Source: a virus. Taken from it: a stretch of DNA of 30,755 nucleotides. The stretch is from positions 1-30,755 of the IMG/VR virus record IMGVR_UViG_3300010401_000069; one strand, written 5' to 3'. The translations under genes and the position numbers were made by a program. Under the pieces are notes generated by a model. That model saw only the letters and a program-made list of their open reading frames with translations, made no database searches and was not told where the DNA came from. Positions within the stretch are counted from its first letter, which is position 1, and the number at the start of each line of letters is the position of its first letter. Below are positions 8,681 to 16,674 of the stretch, piece after piece.

Positions 8681-9678
8681 TACACGGCTCCCGTGATGCC
8701 AGTGCCCTGGTCAGGGTTCTTGATGGGCGTCGTGGTCGTGTTGCCCTGCGCCATCGAGAAGTTGTAGGGGCTGGTCAAGGCACCGGCGAGGTTGGCGGTG
8801 CCGACGGCGATGGGCGCGAACATCGCCCCGGCCGGGTTCAGCAGCGGCGTGGTGAGCTGCGCGTTGGCGACCATGTTCTGCGCCGTGTTCGCGGCGGTGG
8901 TCGGGTCTTCGGTCGCGTAGAGCTGGTTGATGGCCTGCTGCTGGTAGTCCTGGATTTGCTTGCGAAGCCCCGCCGTCTGGGTGTCGGCCTGCGAGGCGAT
9001 CTGCGCCCGGTTCAGCTCGTCCTGCTTGGCCAGCTGGGCCACGCTGGTGTTGGCGGTCGAGGAGTTGAGCTGTCCTGCTCTCGCCAGATCGTAGCTGAGC
9101 TTGGAGCGCGCATCCGAATACTGCTGTGTTTCTTGCGGCAGGTAGTAATCGAGCGTGGCCTGCCGGAATTTGTCATACATGGTGTTTTCGAAGCCGCCGA
9201 CCATCTTGTCGGAGGTGCCGCCATACCAGATTTGACGCTGCGCCAGATCGTCCGGTGAGCCGGCGGATGTGACGAGGTTCCCGCTGCTGTCCCAGATGCC
9301 GTATTGCTGCGCCCCTCCGCTGGAGGGCAGGGAGCCCCAGGTGTAGCCGCCGGCCAGCGACGATCCGACGTCCACCCAGCTCTTGGTGGCGTCGTCCCAG
9401 GCTTGCGGAGAGCCTCCTCCCCAGTTGCCGTAGGTGCCTGTGGTCGACGAGGCACCGGCCGGGATCGCAGGCACCTTGCCGCTGGTGATCCCCGAGAGAT
9501 CAAGCATGGTGGCGTCGGAGGGATGCCCGCCAAAGATGTCGGTGATCTGGGAGAGCCCCTGCTCCAGGCGGGCCGAGCGTTCGATGTTCGCCTGCTTGGC
9601 TTCAGCCGCCTGCTGCATCTGCATCTGGACCATCTGGTCATTGGTCGAGACCGGTCCGGATTTGCCTTTGCCGCCCAT
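8680..9678 (-). CDS. Putative internal virion/structural protein, 332 aa
   Basis: The start overlaps the GNAT gene stop as TGATG, with AAGGA 7 nt upstream. The N-terminal 50 residues are helical and Gln/Met-rich (DQMVQMQMQQAAEAKQ). Residues 75-150 are Gly/Ser/Trp-rich (TYGNWGGGSPQAWDD). Residues 165-255 are helical and Gln-rich, likely coiled coil. No family is recognised with certainty. Its place between the acetyltransferase-like genes and the gp14-like gene indicates a virion or ejection component. Confidence 0.75.
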   Translation of the reverse strand: MGGKGKSGPVSTNDQMVQMQMQQAAEAKQANIERSARLEQGLSQITDIFGGHPSDATMLDLSGITSGKVPAIPAGASSTTGTYGNWGGGSPQAWDDATKSWVDVGSSLAGGYTWGSLPSSGGAQQYGIWDSSGNLVTSAGSPDDLAQRQIWYGGTSDKMVGGFENTMYDKFRQATLDYYLPQETQQYSDARSKLSYDLARAGQLNSSTANTSVAQLAKQDELNRAQIASQADTQTAGLRKQIQDYQQQAINQLYATEDPTTAANTAQNMVANAQLTTPLLNPAGAMFAPIAVGTANLAGALTSPYNFSMAQGNTTTTPIKNPDQGTGITGAV

Positions 9679-10169
9679 CAGAGTTTCCTTCGAAACATGA
9701 CGCCGAAGGGCATGAAGCCCGCTTTCGCGAACAGGTTGTGGAGGGTTCGCACCTCCTTCATTCCGGAGGCGACGGGGGCATGGAAGGCACCAGCTCCGGC
9801 TCGCTGTCCTTCCTGGACGGCAAGCACGACGAGCCCTCGCCCGATGGCGGAACGTCGGAAATCAGGGTGGACATAGAGTTCCAGAAGAACCTGACAGGGC
9901 TTCCTGGAGAAGGTTCGGTCGAACCAATACGAGACGAAGCCGACAATGCTTTCATCGACGATGGCGAGGATATGAGGACGTTCATCAGAGATGATGCCTC
10001 CAAAAACTGTGTTGGTGACGGCTTCCTCATCGAACTCCAGGTAGTCCTTGTAGACGGCCTCCTCGTAGAAGAGCTTGTAAAGCTCCATCAGCTCAGGAAG
10101 ATCATCCCCCGTTGCGAAGCGGAAGGTGACTTCTTCTTTCAGGTCTCGAAGGGTGATTGGCTTGTTCAT
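9678..10169 (-). CDS. GNAT-family N-acetyltransferase-like protein, 163 aa
   Basis: The frame is open further upstream, but the residues before MNKPITLRDLKEE are out-of-frame readings of the neighbouring gene, so I place the start at ATG 10169. No good Shine-Dalgarno is present and the gene overlaps its upstream neighbour by 68 nt, implying re-initiation. The GNAT pattern is clear: an N-terminal TFRFATGDDLPELMELYKLF element, a central beta strand LLELYVHPDFR, and the acetyl-CoA loop RRSAIGRGL (R/Q-x-x-G-x-G) leading into a helix, then the family's late LHNLFAKAGFMPFG segment. The substrate is unknown. A second GNAT-like gene lies directly upstream, so the two may form a packaged pair or modify virion or host proteins. 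Confidence 0.82.
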   Translation of the reverse strand: MNKPITLRDLKEEVTFRFATGDDLPELMELYKLFYEEAVYKDYLEFDEEAVTNTVFGGIISDERPHILAIVDESIVGFVSYWFDRTFSRKPCQVLLELYVHPDFRRSAIGRGLVVLAVQEGQRAGAGAFHAPVASGMKEVRTLHNLFAKAGFMPFGVMFRRKL

Positions 10170-10635
10170 CGGAGTGCCACGCAAAGAGAATGAAATCTTC
10201 GCGTCGGGCGCCGAATTCCGACAAGACGGCCTCGGGCTCTGCACCAAGGGCCATCAGCCACCGCTTGGTGTCGGAACGCTTGAACAGCGCCCGGCATTCT
10301 GCCCGGTGGAACCCGGCCCCGAGCAGCATCGGGACCATAGTGCGACGCACATGCTTTGTCATCCGCAGCACCGCCCGGGGCCAGCCGGGCGTGCCGAAGG
10401 CCCAGACACCTGCGCAGGTCGGGGTCATCGCATAGGCCCCCAGCGCCGCGACCGGGCCGTCGTCCCAGAACAACCACCCAGAGCTTTGGGCAGTGAGGCG
10501 GTAGATCACGTCGGCGAGCACAGGCACCGAGTAGCGGGAGCCATGCACGGCCTCCATCTCCTCCTGGTCCGCAGGTCTCAGGTTCTCCAGCACATGCACC
10601 AAGGGCGGCATGGTGACGCCGGTCACACGGATCAT
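10102..10635 (-). CDS. DUF2833/T7 gp13-like (GNAT-fold) internal virion protein A
   Basis: The ATG at 10635 overlaps the nozzle gene stop as ATGA. The sequence follows the phage gp13-like family: an N-terminal LENLRPADQEEMEAVHG segment, a central strand pair SGWLFWDDGPVAALGAYAM, a TPGWPRAVLRMTKHVRR segment where GNAT enzymes bind acetyl-CoA, and a late ECRALFKRSDTKRWLMALGA region. T7 gp13 is a minor internal virion protein required for maturation. The canonical R-x-x-G-x-G loop is not conserved, so catalytic activity is doubtful. The C-terminal 22 residues (after FAWHSDE) are encoded in the overlap with the next GNAT gene and look low-complexity. Confidence 0.72.
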   Translation of the reverse strand: MIRVTGVTMPPLVHVLENLRPADQEEMEAVHGSRYSVPVLADVIYRLTAQSSGWLFWDDGPVAALGAYAMTPTCAGVWAFGTPGWPRAVLRMTKHVRRTMVPMLLGAGFHRAECRALFKRSDTKRWLMALGAEPEAVLSEFGARREDFILFAWHSDEQANHPSRPERRSHLPLRNGG

Positions 10636-12158
10636 GAGCTGTCGCTCGCCGCGTAGTGGACGACCATCTTGCTGAGAGTGGCGGGGCCCGGCGCCTGGTG
10701 CGTCGCCTTGATCTGGAGATGCGTGCCTCGGCCGCTGATCGGGATGCGGCCGCCCATCGGCGTGGGGCCTTCCATCGTGCAGATTTGATCGAAAGGAGGA
10801 CTGTCCTGCGCAGGATCAAAGCTCATCTGGATGTTCCAGGGGGAGCCGGCCTGCGCCCGGCAGACGGCATCGAAGCCCTGATAGAACTTGAAGGCCGTCG
10901 GCTTCTCGAAGCTCAGCCCCGGCGTCAGCACCTGGACCGGGCAGCTGTCATAGACGAGCGCGCCATAGCCGCCGAAGCGCCAGATGTTGCTGGAGGTGTC
11001 GGCCAGGTAGATGTAGGGGTCCGCAAACGCCATCCCATTTTTCGCGATGTTGAAGCCGGGGAGGTAGGTGCTCCAGGCCGCGATATTGGGCGAGGCGAAG
11101 TTCGAGAGCACGAAAATGGTGTCATAGCAGGCGATCCACATGCGGCCTGTCCTGGGGGACAAGACCGCCTGCGTGCCTCCCATGTCGTTGGCCGCGCCGC
11201 TCCAGCCGCGCGTCGCGATCAGGTTCTGGATAATTTCGTCGATGGGCGAGCCCACGTCGGCGACGGCGGCCGTGGTGGTCAGGTCGCGTGCCCGCAGAGA
11301 CCTGATGCCGTGGCTTCCCAGGAAATACACGTCGTTCGCCACATACTGGCGCACGCTGGCCCTGGCCAAGGTGCCTGCGTCCCGCAGCGTCTGATAATAC
11401 TGGTTCAGCGCAGGATTGGGGTCCAGGAACCAGAGCTGCGCGCCCAGCGACGAGAACAGCGCCATCTTGTCGTAGTAGACTTCCAGCGCGATCATGTTCT
11501 CGCTGTCGCTGTCGGTGGCGCCCAGCGAGATGAAGCCCGAGCCGTTGTGGTCGACCGTGCCGTCGGTGCCGGGTGGCGGATCGACCCATTTGGTCGGGTC
11601 GCCCAGCGCCGAAAAGAACAGGTAACGGCCGTTTAACCCATAGACTTTCTCTTTGTAAGTGCGCACGGAATATGCACGTCCATCGGCCTCAGGCACGTAA
11701 ATGCCGTCATAGTAAGAATAGACGCCCGTGGCGCCGCCGGCAGTTCCCAGGAACGATATGAAGAGCTTGCCGTTGTAGATGTCCCAATCGGTCATCTCGG
11801 CGAGGGTCACTCCCGAGGGGGCCGTGTGCGTGATGCGCCCGTATTCCTGGCCCGTGCCTCCGGCACCGGGCGGGACCAGGCCGGAACCTCCCTGGTTGTA
11901 GACGAGGACCGGGTAATTGTTGATCGCCGCCAGCCCGCAGAAGCCCGTGGGGGAGATGGCCCATTTCTGCTCGAAGCGCGAGCGTTTCTCGATCTCGCCG
12001 CCTTGCGTGATATGGCAGTTCTGGAGGGTGCGCAGCGTGCCTGCCGGCGCGGTCAGGACATCCTTGCGGGTGTCGAGGCCGTTCATGAACGAGGCTATCT
12101 CGTAGTAGAGGATGTTGCCGCCGCCCCCTTGAGAAGCGGTCTTGATGCCCTTCGCCAT
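10632..12158 (-). CDS. Tail nozzle / packaged-DNA stabilisation protein (gp10/gp12-like)
   Basis: The 508-residue protein begins 6 nt after the adaptor stop. The segment MNGLDTRKDVLTAPAGTLRTLQNCHITQGGEIEKR (about residues 28-62) is characteristic of a conserved podovirus tail/stabilisation protein. The remainder is beta-rich with repeated blades such as YNGKLFISFLG, GLNGRYLFFSALGDP, TGRMWIACYDTIFVLS and DPYIYLADTSSNIWRFGG, consistent with a beta-propeller like P22 gp10 or T7 gp12. It would form the distal tail tube that plugs the packaged genome. Length is close to P22 gp10 (about 470 residues). The order adaptor then nozzle supports the call. Confidence 0.78.
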   Translation of the reverse strand: MAKGIKTASQGGGGNILYYEIASFMNGLDTRKDVLTAPAGTLRTLQNCHITQGGEIEKRSRFEQKWAISPTGFCGLAAINNYPVLVYNQGGSGLVPPGAGGTGQEYGRITHTAPSGVTLAEMTDWDIYNGKLFISFLGTAGGATGVYSYYDGIYVPEADGRAYSVRTYKEKVYGLNGRYLFFSALGDPTKWVDPPPGTDGTVDHNGSGFISLGATDSDSENMIALEVYYDKMALFSSLGAQLWFLDPNPALNQYYQTLRDAGTLARASVRQYVANDVYFLGSHGIRSLRARDLTTTAAVADVGSPIDEIIQNLIATRGWSGAANDMGGTQAVLSPRTGRMWIACYDTIFVLSNFASPNIAAWSTYLPGFNIAKNGMAFADPYIYLADTSSNIWRFGGYGALVYDSCPVQVLTPGLSFEKPTAFKFYQGFDAVCRAQAGSPWNIQMSFDPAQDSPPFDQICTMEGPTPMGGRIPISGRGTHLQIKATHQAPGPATLSKMVVHYAASDSS

Positions 12159-12164
12159 CGCTGC

Positions 12165-12929
12165 TTACGAGGTCGCCGGGATGTAGTCGATATAGGGGGT
12201 CGGCATCCCCGAGCCCGCGACCGGCCCCATATGGCCGCCGTCACGGCTGAGAGACCTCATGGGCCTCTGCTGGGCGCCGAGGCGCGCCACCAGCATCCGC
12301 CGGTAGGAGTTGGCCTTCTGGAGCTTCATCGCGGCGCCTTCGCTCTTCTGCACCGAGAGGATTTCGGCGGCCGCCATCAGTACGATCAGGGTGGCGTCGA
12401 TCACGCAGGTGTCGGTGTCCACCGCCAGCGGCATGAGCGGTGCCTGGCCCTCGCAGCGCACCGAGCCCACCGTGCCGTTCGGCATCGGCCATATCTCGAA
12501 CTGCGACGCGACGGTCAGAGTGGGCGTGGCGCCCGGCGTGTAGACGGGCGCGTTACGCCATTTCTGGGGCGGCCAGCCCTTGTTGTTCTCGCCGCCATAG
12601 GTGGCGTAGGTAGCCGGCGAAATCCCGTAGGCGAGAGGCACCCAGTCGGTGCCTGACGGGCCCCAGATGCGGGTGATGCTGTCGAAGGGAAGCTCGGGCG
12701 GGTAGGGGTAAAGTCGCTGGCCGTTCACCATCGCGATGTCGCTGTAGAGCGTCAGATGCGGCCAGACGACCAAATCCCACTGCTCCCGCTGCACGCGGGC
12801 CAATTGGTAGTTGTAGAACGGGGTCGATGACGTGGTTTGTGCCGGCGTCATCGACTGGAAGGTCTCGGCCATCAGCTCGCTGCGCAGCTGGCTCAGAGGA
12901 ACCCCCACTCGCATCGAGCGCGGTGTCAT
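12165..12929 (-). CDS. Putative head-tail adaptor/neck protein
   Basis: The ATG at 12929 has GAAGGG 6 nt upstream. The protein (254 aa) contains many aromatic and polar residues near its N-terminus (STPFYNYQLARVQREQWDLVVWPHLTLYSD), typical of phage adaptor proteins that bind beneath the portal, a beta-rich middle with QFEIWPMPNG, and a helical C-terminal region (VIDATLIVLMAAAEILSVQK, KLQKANSYRRMLVARLGAQ). This layout resembles neck proteins encoded just before nozzle proteins. No precise family can be named from sequence alone. Confidence 0.65.
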   Translation of the reverse strand: MTPRSMRVGVPLSQLRSELMAETFQSMTPAQTTSSTPFYNYQLARVQREQWDLVVWPHLTLYSDIAMVNGQRLYPYPPELPFDSITRIWGPSGTDWVPLAYGISPATYATYGGENNKGWPPQKWRNAPVYTPGATPTLTVASQFEIWPMPNGTVGSVRCEGQAPLMPLAVDTDTCVIDATLIVLMAAAEILSVQKSEGAAMKLQKANSYRRMLVARLGAQQRPMRSLSRDGGHMGPVAGSGMPTPYIDYIPATS

Positions 12930-12939
12930 GGCTTGCCCT

Positions 12940-13377
12940 TCAGATCGCGGTGTCTACCGCGCCCGCATTGCCCGCATCTTCTCGCGGCGGCTTATGGATT
13001 TGGACCGGCGTGGGCCTGTCGTTCGGGGGCTTGCGCTTCGCCTTCGTGGGATCGACCGGCCAGCCAGGCACGAACCACTCCATGCTGAAGGTCTTGCCGG
13101 CGTAGACGGCCTCCACCGGGTCGCGCCCATACTTCAGGACCAGGCGCTCTTTCTCGCGGGGAGCTGTGTCGCGGGGCACGAGCGCCACGGGACGGATGTC
13201 GAATACGGCTTCTTCCCCGTGGACTTCCTGTAGCACCCTGATCTCGGTCCAGGGCACCGGGTCGTGGATGTCCCGATGCACGACCTGGAGCTTCTCTCCG
13301 GCGATGTCGATGGCGCAGGCACAGACGTGCTGCTTCATGTAGCCTTCGTCGTCTCGGTCGCGGCTGCTGCTGCTCAT
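12940..13377 (-). CDS. Hypothetical virion-region protein, 145 aa
   Basis: I use ATG 13377, not the upstream in-frame alternative at 13401, because AGGAG lies 7 nt before it. The N-terminus is Ser/Arg/Asp-rich, then a beta-rich domain follows (KQHVCACAIDIAGEKLQVVHRDIHDPVPWTEI), ending in a basic Pro-rich tail (TKAKRKPPNDRPTPVQIHKPP). CACAID includes two Cys close together but no clear zinc-binding set. It sits between capsid and neck genes, suggesting a head-completion or accessory capsid role, but no family is recognised. Confidence 0.7.
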   Translation of the reverse strand: MSSSSRDRDDEGYMKQHVCACAIDIAGEKLQVVHRDIHDPVPWTEIRVLQEVHGEEAVFDIRPVALVPRDTAPREKERLVLKYGRDPVEAVYAGKTFSMEWFVPGWPVDPTKAKRKPPNDRPTPVQIHKPPREDAGNAGAVDTAI

Positions 13378-13405
13378 GCAAGTTCTCCTGTTCAGAGGCA
13401 CTGAC

Positions 13406-13431
13406 CCCGGCGGTCTTCCGGGACCGCCGGG
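13406..13431. terminator. GC-rich intergenic hairpin, 10-bp stem
   Basis: CCCGGCGGTC is followed by a 6-nt loop and its exact reverse complement. It lies in the 110-nt gap between the 155-aa and 145-aa genes, just upstream of the latter's ribosome binding site. No T-tract follows on either strand, so it is more likely an mRNA-processing or stability structure than a complete intrinsic terminator. Confidence 0.5.
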
Positions 13432-13487
13432 AGCCAGGCACTACGCGGGAGAGGTAGCACAGGGGAATGACCCGCGTGGTGTTACGA

Positions 13488-13955
13488 TCAGCCTCTGGAC
13501 TTGCTGGTGTCGGGGTGATCCGGGTCCACCGGATGGTAATCGGGGTCGAAGGGGTTATTCTCGGCGACGCGCCTCTCGGCCTCCGAGCGTTGCGCCTTGC
13601 CGGCATCCGCGAGGCGGTTGGCCTCAGCCTGCGTCTGCTCGAACTCCTCCTCGTTCACCGGCTGCCCGGCGACGTAGTTGCGGCTCCCCGGAGGCGGGAT
13701 TTTCGAGCGTTCCATATCCTGGATTTTGGCGACCTCCTCGGCCGTCTCGGCGTGCCTCGCGGGCCCGACGGGCTCGCCGGCCGGGGTCTTGGGCTCCACC
13801 GGGAGCGTCGGTGAACGCACCACGGATTTTTCGGCGCGCTCGCTCTCGTACTCGGTGCCTTCGTGATGCACCTCCCCGGACGCCGACGACTTCTTGCTGC
13901 TGCTGCCGGAGGAAGCATGATGCGTGTCGGAAGCGTGTCCTTTATCCTTTGCCAT
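13488..13955 (-). CDS. Hydrophilic hypothetical protein downstream of capsid, 155 aa
   Basis: GGGAG lies 7 nt before the ATG. The N-terminal 45 residues are rich in Ser, His, Lys and Glu (GHASDTHHASSGSSSKKSSASG). The rest is charged and probably helical (AETAEEVAKIQDMERSK, EEEFEQTQAEANRLADAGKAQRSEAERR), ending NPFDPDYHPVDPDHPD. It has no hydrophobic core typical of an enzyme. Immediately downstream of the major capsid gene and its hairpin, it could be a head accessory, internal head or decoration-related protein; this is positional inference. Confidence 0.72.
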   Translation of the reverse strand: MAKDKGHASDTHHASSGSSSKKSSASGEVHHEGTEYESERAEKSVVRSPTLPVEPKTPAGEPVGPARHAETAEEVAKIQDMERSKIPPPGSRNYVAGQPVNEEEFEQTQAEANRLADAGKAQRSEAERRVAENNPFDPDYHPVDPDHPDTSKSRG

Positions 13956-13987
13956 GACGGCTCTCCCACTGGGGGGTCAAAGAGAGT

Positions 13988-14012
13988 GGCGCGGCGCTTC
14001 TGGCGCCGCGCC
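13988..14012 (-). terminator. Hairpin after the capsid gene, probable (attenuating) terminator
   Basis: GGCGCGGCGC, a 5-nt loop and the exact complement form a 10-bp all-GC stem starting about 10 nt after the capsid stop on the minus strand. The sequence after the stem (ACTCTCTTTG) is only moderately T-rich. This is the usual place for a partial terminator that keeps capsid mRNA above downstream levels; strength is not known. Confidence 0.55.
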
Positions 14013-14021
14013 TTCACTCAA

Positions 14022-15137
14022 TCACGCAATGTCAATGACCAGCGAAGAGTTCAGCTGCGAGGCGACCATCTGCCCCGTCGAGGTGATCGACTTGTAGAGC
14101 ACGAACACGTTGTAGGGGCGCGCCGGGGTATGGTCGTTGCGCCACTCGTCCTCCATGGCCATCAGGAAGACGTTCTTGGGGTCGATCCAATACATCCTCT
14201 TCTTGAAGCCGAGATCGTCCAAGGTCGGGTCGTAATAGACCTTGGTGCCTCCATCGAGAACGGTGTCGCCGACCGACACATCTTGCGTGTTGGCGAAGCC
14301 GGTCTGCGAGTAGTTGCCGTTGGCGCGTCTCTCGACCATCAGCGCATCGAGGAAGTCCGAGCCGCAGAAGGCAATCGACGGCTTGCCGCCGTAGCGGATC
14401 AGCTGGATGTATTCCTTCTGAAGCGCCTGAAGCAGCGCCCCGCCGTTGGTCGGGCTGGAGGTGACAGGGCCACCTCCAGAAATGGCGTCCCCAGGCACCG
14501 TTCCGATCTGGGTGGCCATGGCCGCCGTGCGCGCACGATTACGCCACCAGGTGAAGCCCGTCGCCGCCGTCTGGTCGATGCCGCCGACGGTGCCCACGCA
14601 TGGGTTTGCCTTGATCATCGAAGCGATGCCGGCGAGGGCCTTGGCGTCTGAGGTGCCGTCGGTCCAGAGCAGGGTGTTCATGCTGCGCGCATATTGCTCG
14701 CCCAGCGAGAACAGCTTCTGCTCCAGCAGGTTCACAAGCACCGTCATCTCACGCTTCGAGTGCTCGGTGGTCTTCTCGCCGTTGGTGTCGACGACGGAGA
14801 TGCCGTCGATCTTCAGCTCGGTATGCGTGAGCGTCAGGCCGATGTGGTGCTCGCGCCAGGGGTAGTTCGCCCGCTTGATGTTCGCCGGCGTGAAGAAGCT
14901 CACCGTGTCGTTGTGGGTGTAGCCCTTGACGACATCGTTCCCGGAGCCGTCGCCATAGGCGCCGACGACTGCGAGCGAGATGTTCCCTTTCCCGCCTGGG
15001 AAAGTCTTCTTGCGGTCTTCCAGGAGCTTCAGAAGTGGGCGCTCCTGGATGGTCTGGTCGAAGACGCCCCCCTTCTTGAAGTAGTAGTCCAAAGACGCAT
15101 TCGCGATTGATGCGATTTCACCGGCTGTAAAAGCCAC
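14022..15137 (-). CDS. Major capsid protein (probable HK97 fold)
   Basis: The protein has 371 residues and starts at GTG 15137 with GGAG 7 nt upstream. It directly follows a scaffold-like gene and precedes a strong hairpin. The N-terminal arm is helical (AGEIASIANASLDYYFKKGG), followed by a beta-rich region with an extended-loop candidate (about residues 50-105, including FTPANIKRANYPWREHHIGLTLTHTELKIDG). Then comes a long spine-helix candidate (TTEHSKREMTVLVNLLEQKLFSLGEQYARSMNTLLW). An axial-type domain with PSIAFCGSDFLDALMVERR and RMYWIDPKNVFLMAMEDEWRN follows. Size, order and secondary-structure pattern fit an HK97-like major capsid protein; no pro-head protease gene is seen nearby. Confidence 0.85.
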   Translation of the reverse strand: MAFTAGEIASIANASLDYYFKKGGVFDQTIQERPLLKLLEDRKKTFPGGKGNISLAVVGAYGDGSGNDVVKGYTHNDTVSFFTPANIKRANYPWREHHIGLTLTHTELKIDGISVVDTNGEKTTEHSKREMTVLVNLLEQKLFSLGEQYARSMNTLLWTDGTSDAKALAGIASMIKANPCVGTVGGIDQTAATGFTWWRNRARTAAMATQIGTVPGDAISGGGPVTSSPTNGGALLQALQKEYIQLIRYGGKPSIAFCGSDFLDALMVERRANGNYSQTGFANTQDVSVGDTVLDGGTKVYYDPTLDDLGFKKRMYWIDPKNVFLMAMEDEWRNDHTPARPYNVFVLYKSITSTGQMVASQLNSSLVIDIA

Positions 15138-15155
15138 GAGCTTGCTCCGTCAGGG

Positions 15156-16226
15156 TTATGCCCCGCGAGCGCGCTCCAATCCCAACATTGCCGCTTCCAT
15201 CATCGACTTGGGTTCCGGACGCGCGCCAGGTGCCGCAGAGCGGTTGGTGCTGCTCGGGACTGCCCTTGTGGCGCGTGGAACAGGTGCTGCCTGCCGGAAG
15301 ACGTTGTTCGCCCGCGCGTAGGCTTCCTGCGCGATCTGAACGGCGTGCTCTGGAGACTTCGGCGGTCCTTGCTCTCGGACGACGGCCCAAAGGAAGTTCC
15401 GAACGGTTTCTTCCTTGCGCCCATAGTCCGGGTCGGTCTGACGGATGCCCTGCTCCCAGTTGTAGACAGTCTGCTCGACAGCCTGAGCGAACTGCTGCTG
15501 CTGCTGGTGATTGGTGGTGTCGGTCATCACCTGCGTGGCGCGCGTGGCGCGCTGGTCAGACAATGCCTTCGCGTACCGATCACGGGAGATTTGACCCGCC
15601 AGCTCTTGCGTGATGCGCCCGGCCTGAACCTCGTATTGAAGATCGGACGGGAGCGTCAGCCCCAATGCGTTCGTCGCAAGCTCGACGTAGGGAGCCACAC
15701 CTTCCAGGAAGGCACGGAAATCGCCCCGCCGCATGGCCGCAGCCAGATCGAGCGTGAGCTGAAAGTCTTCCCTGGCGATGTCGTTACCGACAAGGAAGTC
15801 CCGCAGCACCTGCGTGACCTGGGCATCGGCCCTGAAGTGGTTGCGCTCGCCGAGCAGACGCTCGATGCGTTGCCGCGTGCCTGCCTTGTAGCTGGCAAGC
15901 TCCTCGGGCGTCGGGTCTTTGGAGAGGTCTGGCCCCTTGTCTTCCTTGCTGGAAGCACCGGGTCCGGAGCTATCTGCGCGTTCCGAGGTCGGCGATTTCT
16001 CGGCTGAGCCGCTTTCGTCGTCGTCTTCGGCCGGTTTGACGGCCTTCATGACGGCTTCGAGGAGCGTCTCCTTGGTTTCGCCCTGCGCCTCTGACGGGGA
16101 GGCTTTCGCGTCGGTGGTCGTGGTCGCGGTTGCACCCTCGCGTGCCTCGGTCGCTGGCTGGGTGCCTGCGTCGGGAACATGCGAGGAAGATGTGTCGGCA
16201 GGTGACGAGCTTACATCGTCTGCCAT
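15156..16226 (-). CDS. Capsid scaffolding protein
   Basis: This 356-residue protein is encoded just before the capsid gene. The first 110 residues are acidic and disordered (Ser, Asp, Glu, Thr, Pro). Residues 110-300 are helical and charged (YKAGTRQRIERLLGERNHFRADAQ, a later HQQQQQFAQAVEQ run), and the C-terminus is basic and Ser/Arg/Pro-rich (PVPRATRAVPSSTNRSAAPGARPEP). The pattern of an acidic, helical body with a basic C-terminus that binds capsid subunits is typical of phage scaffolds. AAGG lies about 12 nt upstream of the ATG. No protease motif is visible. Confidence 0.82.
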   Translation of the reverse strand: MADDVSSSPADTSSSHVPDAGTQPATEAREGATATTTTDAKASPSEAQGETKETLLEAVMKAVKPAEDDDESGSAEKSPTSERADSSGPGASSKEDKGPDLSKDPTPEELASYKAGTRQRIERLLGERNHFRADAQVTQVLRDFLVGNDIAREDFQLTLDLAAAMRRGDFRAFLEGVAPYVELATNALGLTLPSDLQYEVQAGRITQELAGQISRDRYAKALSDQRATRATQVMTDTTNHQQQQQFAQAVEQTVYNWEQGIRQTDPDYGRKEETVRNFLWAVVREQGPPKSPEHAVQIAQEAYARANNVFRQAAPVPRATRAVPSSTNRSAAPGARPEPKSMMEAAMLGLERARGA

Positions 16227-16293
16227 TTAACGTCCGCACCTTCAGGCCATGGCCTTGGCCTGTTGTCTTTGTGTAGCATCAGATTTCAGGCAC

Positions 16294-16308
16294 GCGCAAA
16301 TTTTGCGC
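16294..16308. promoter_or_regulatory. Perfect 7-bp inverted repeat upstream of scaffold gene
   Basis: GCGCAAA, one central base, TTTGCGC. It lies in the 113-nt gap between the 20-codon reading frame and the scaffold gene. It could be an operator or a small RNA hairpin. A weak promoter-like pair on the minus strand (TTGCGC and, 18 nt later, TACACA) overlaps its right arm, but similarity to consensus is low. Confidence 0.35.
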
Positions 16309-16339
16309 ACATCTCCGCGTTTGCCTGGCCATAGTATGT

Positions 16340-16402
16340 TTAGCAGCGGCCCCCGCCGCCGCGCTTGATCTTGCCCCCGCCTTGTCCCTTTTTCGTCGAC
16401 AT
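16340..16402 (-). CDS. Possible 20-aa basic Gly-rich peptide
   Basis: A 20-codon frame (MSTKKGQGGGKIKRGGGGRC) starts with ATG overlapping the stop of the 55-aa gene as TGATG, the same coupling used by many neighbours. It is highly basic and Gly-rich and ends in Arg-Cys. It is too short to judge by composition; the coupling and placement are the only evidence. It could equally be untranslated. Confidence 0.3.
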   Translation of the reverse strand: MSTKKGQGGGKIKRGGGGRC

Positions 16403-16569
16403 CATTTGCCTCGCTTTCCCTTCATTGCAGAAGACAGGCGCTTCGTGCCTGTGTCGGCCTTGTTGAACTCCTTCGCCACCTTCTGGGGGACGCCGACCTT
16501 CTTGGCGAACTTCGGATCGTGTGCGGCCGCAGCCATGGTTCTGGCCTGCTTCGGCGTCTTTGACGGCAT
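16402..16569 (-). CDS. Small conserved phage protein (MPSK...VGVPQ family), 55 aa
   Basis: ATG 16569 is preceded by AGGAGG with 5 nt spacing. The product begins MPSKTPKQARTMAAAAHDPK and continues FAKKVGVPQKVAKEFNKAD, then ends in a basic tail (MKGKRGK). This matches a widespread, uncharacterised small phage protein family that begins MPSKSKKQH and contains AKK-GIPQ-VGK-F--AD. Such genes are common near portal and capsid genes; the role is unknown, possibly a nucleic-acid-binding or head-associated protein given the high Lys content. Confidence 0.78.
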   Translation of the reverse strand: MPSKTPKQARTMAAAAHDPKFAKKVGVPQKVAKEFNKADTGTKRLSSAMKGKRGK

Positions 16570-16597
16570 CGGTGCCTCCTACTTCTTCATGGGCAAG

Positions 16598-16626
16598 CCC
16601 GGCGCGCCTCGCGAGAGCGCGCCGGG
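16598..16626. terminator. Strong GC hairpin between membrane-protein and 55-aa genes
   Basis: CCCGGCGCGC, a 9-nt loop that is itself partly palindromic (CTCGCGAG), and the exact complement. There is no T-tract on either side, so factor-independent termination is uncertain. It begins 29 nt upstream of the start codon of the 55-aa gene. Confidence 0.5.
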
Positions 16627-16652
16627 AGCAACCAGAGGGAGCCGGGATCAGA

Positions 16653-16674
16653 GGCTCAGACCCTGGTCTAAGCC
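16653..16674. terminator. Second hairpin in the same gap, one mismatch
   Basis: GGCTcAGACC, a 2-nt loop and GGTCTaAGCC give a 10-bp stem with one mismatch. It lies about 40 nt downstream of the membrane-protein stop on the minus strand. The paired hairpins suggest RNA processing or partial termination between the packaging and head gene groups. Confidence 0.45.
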
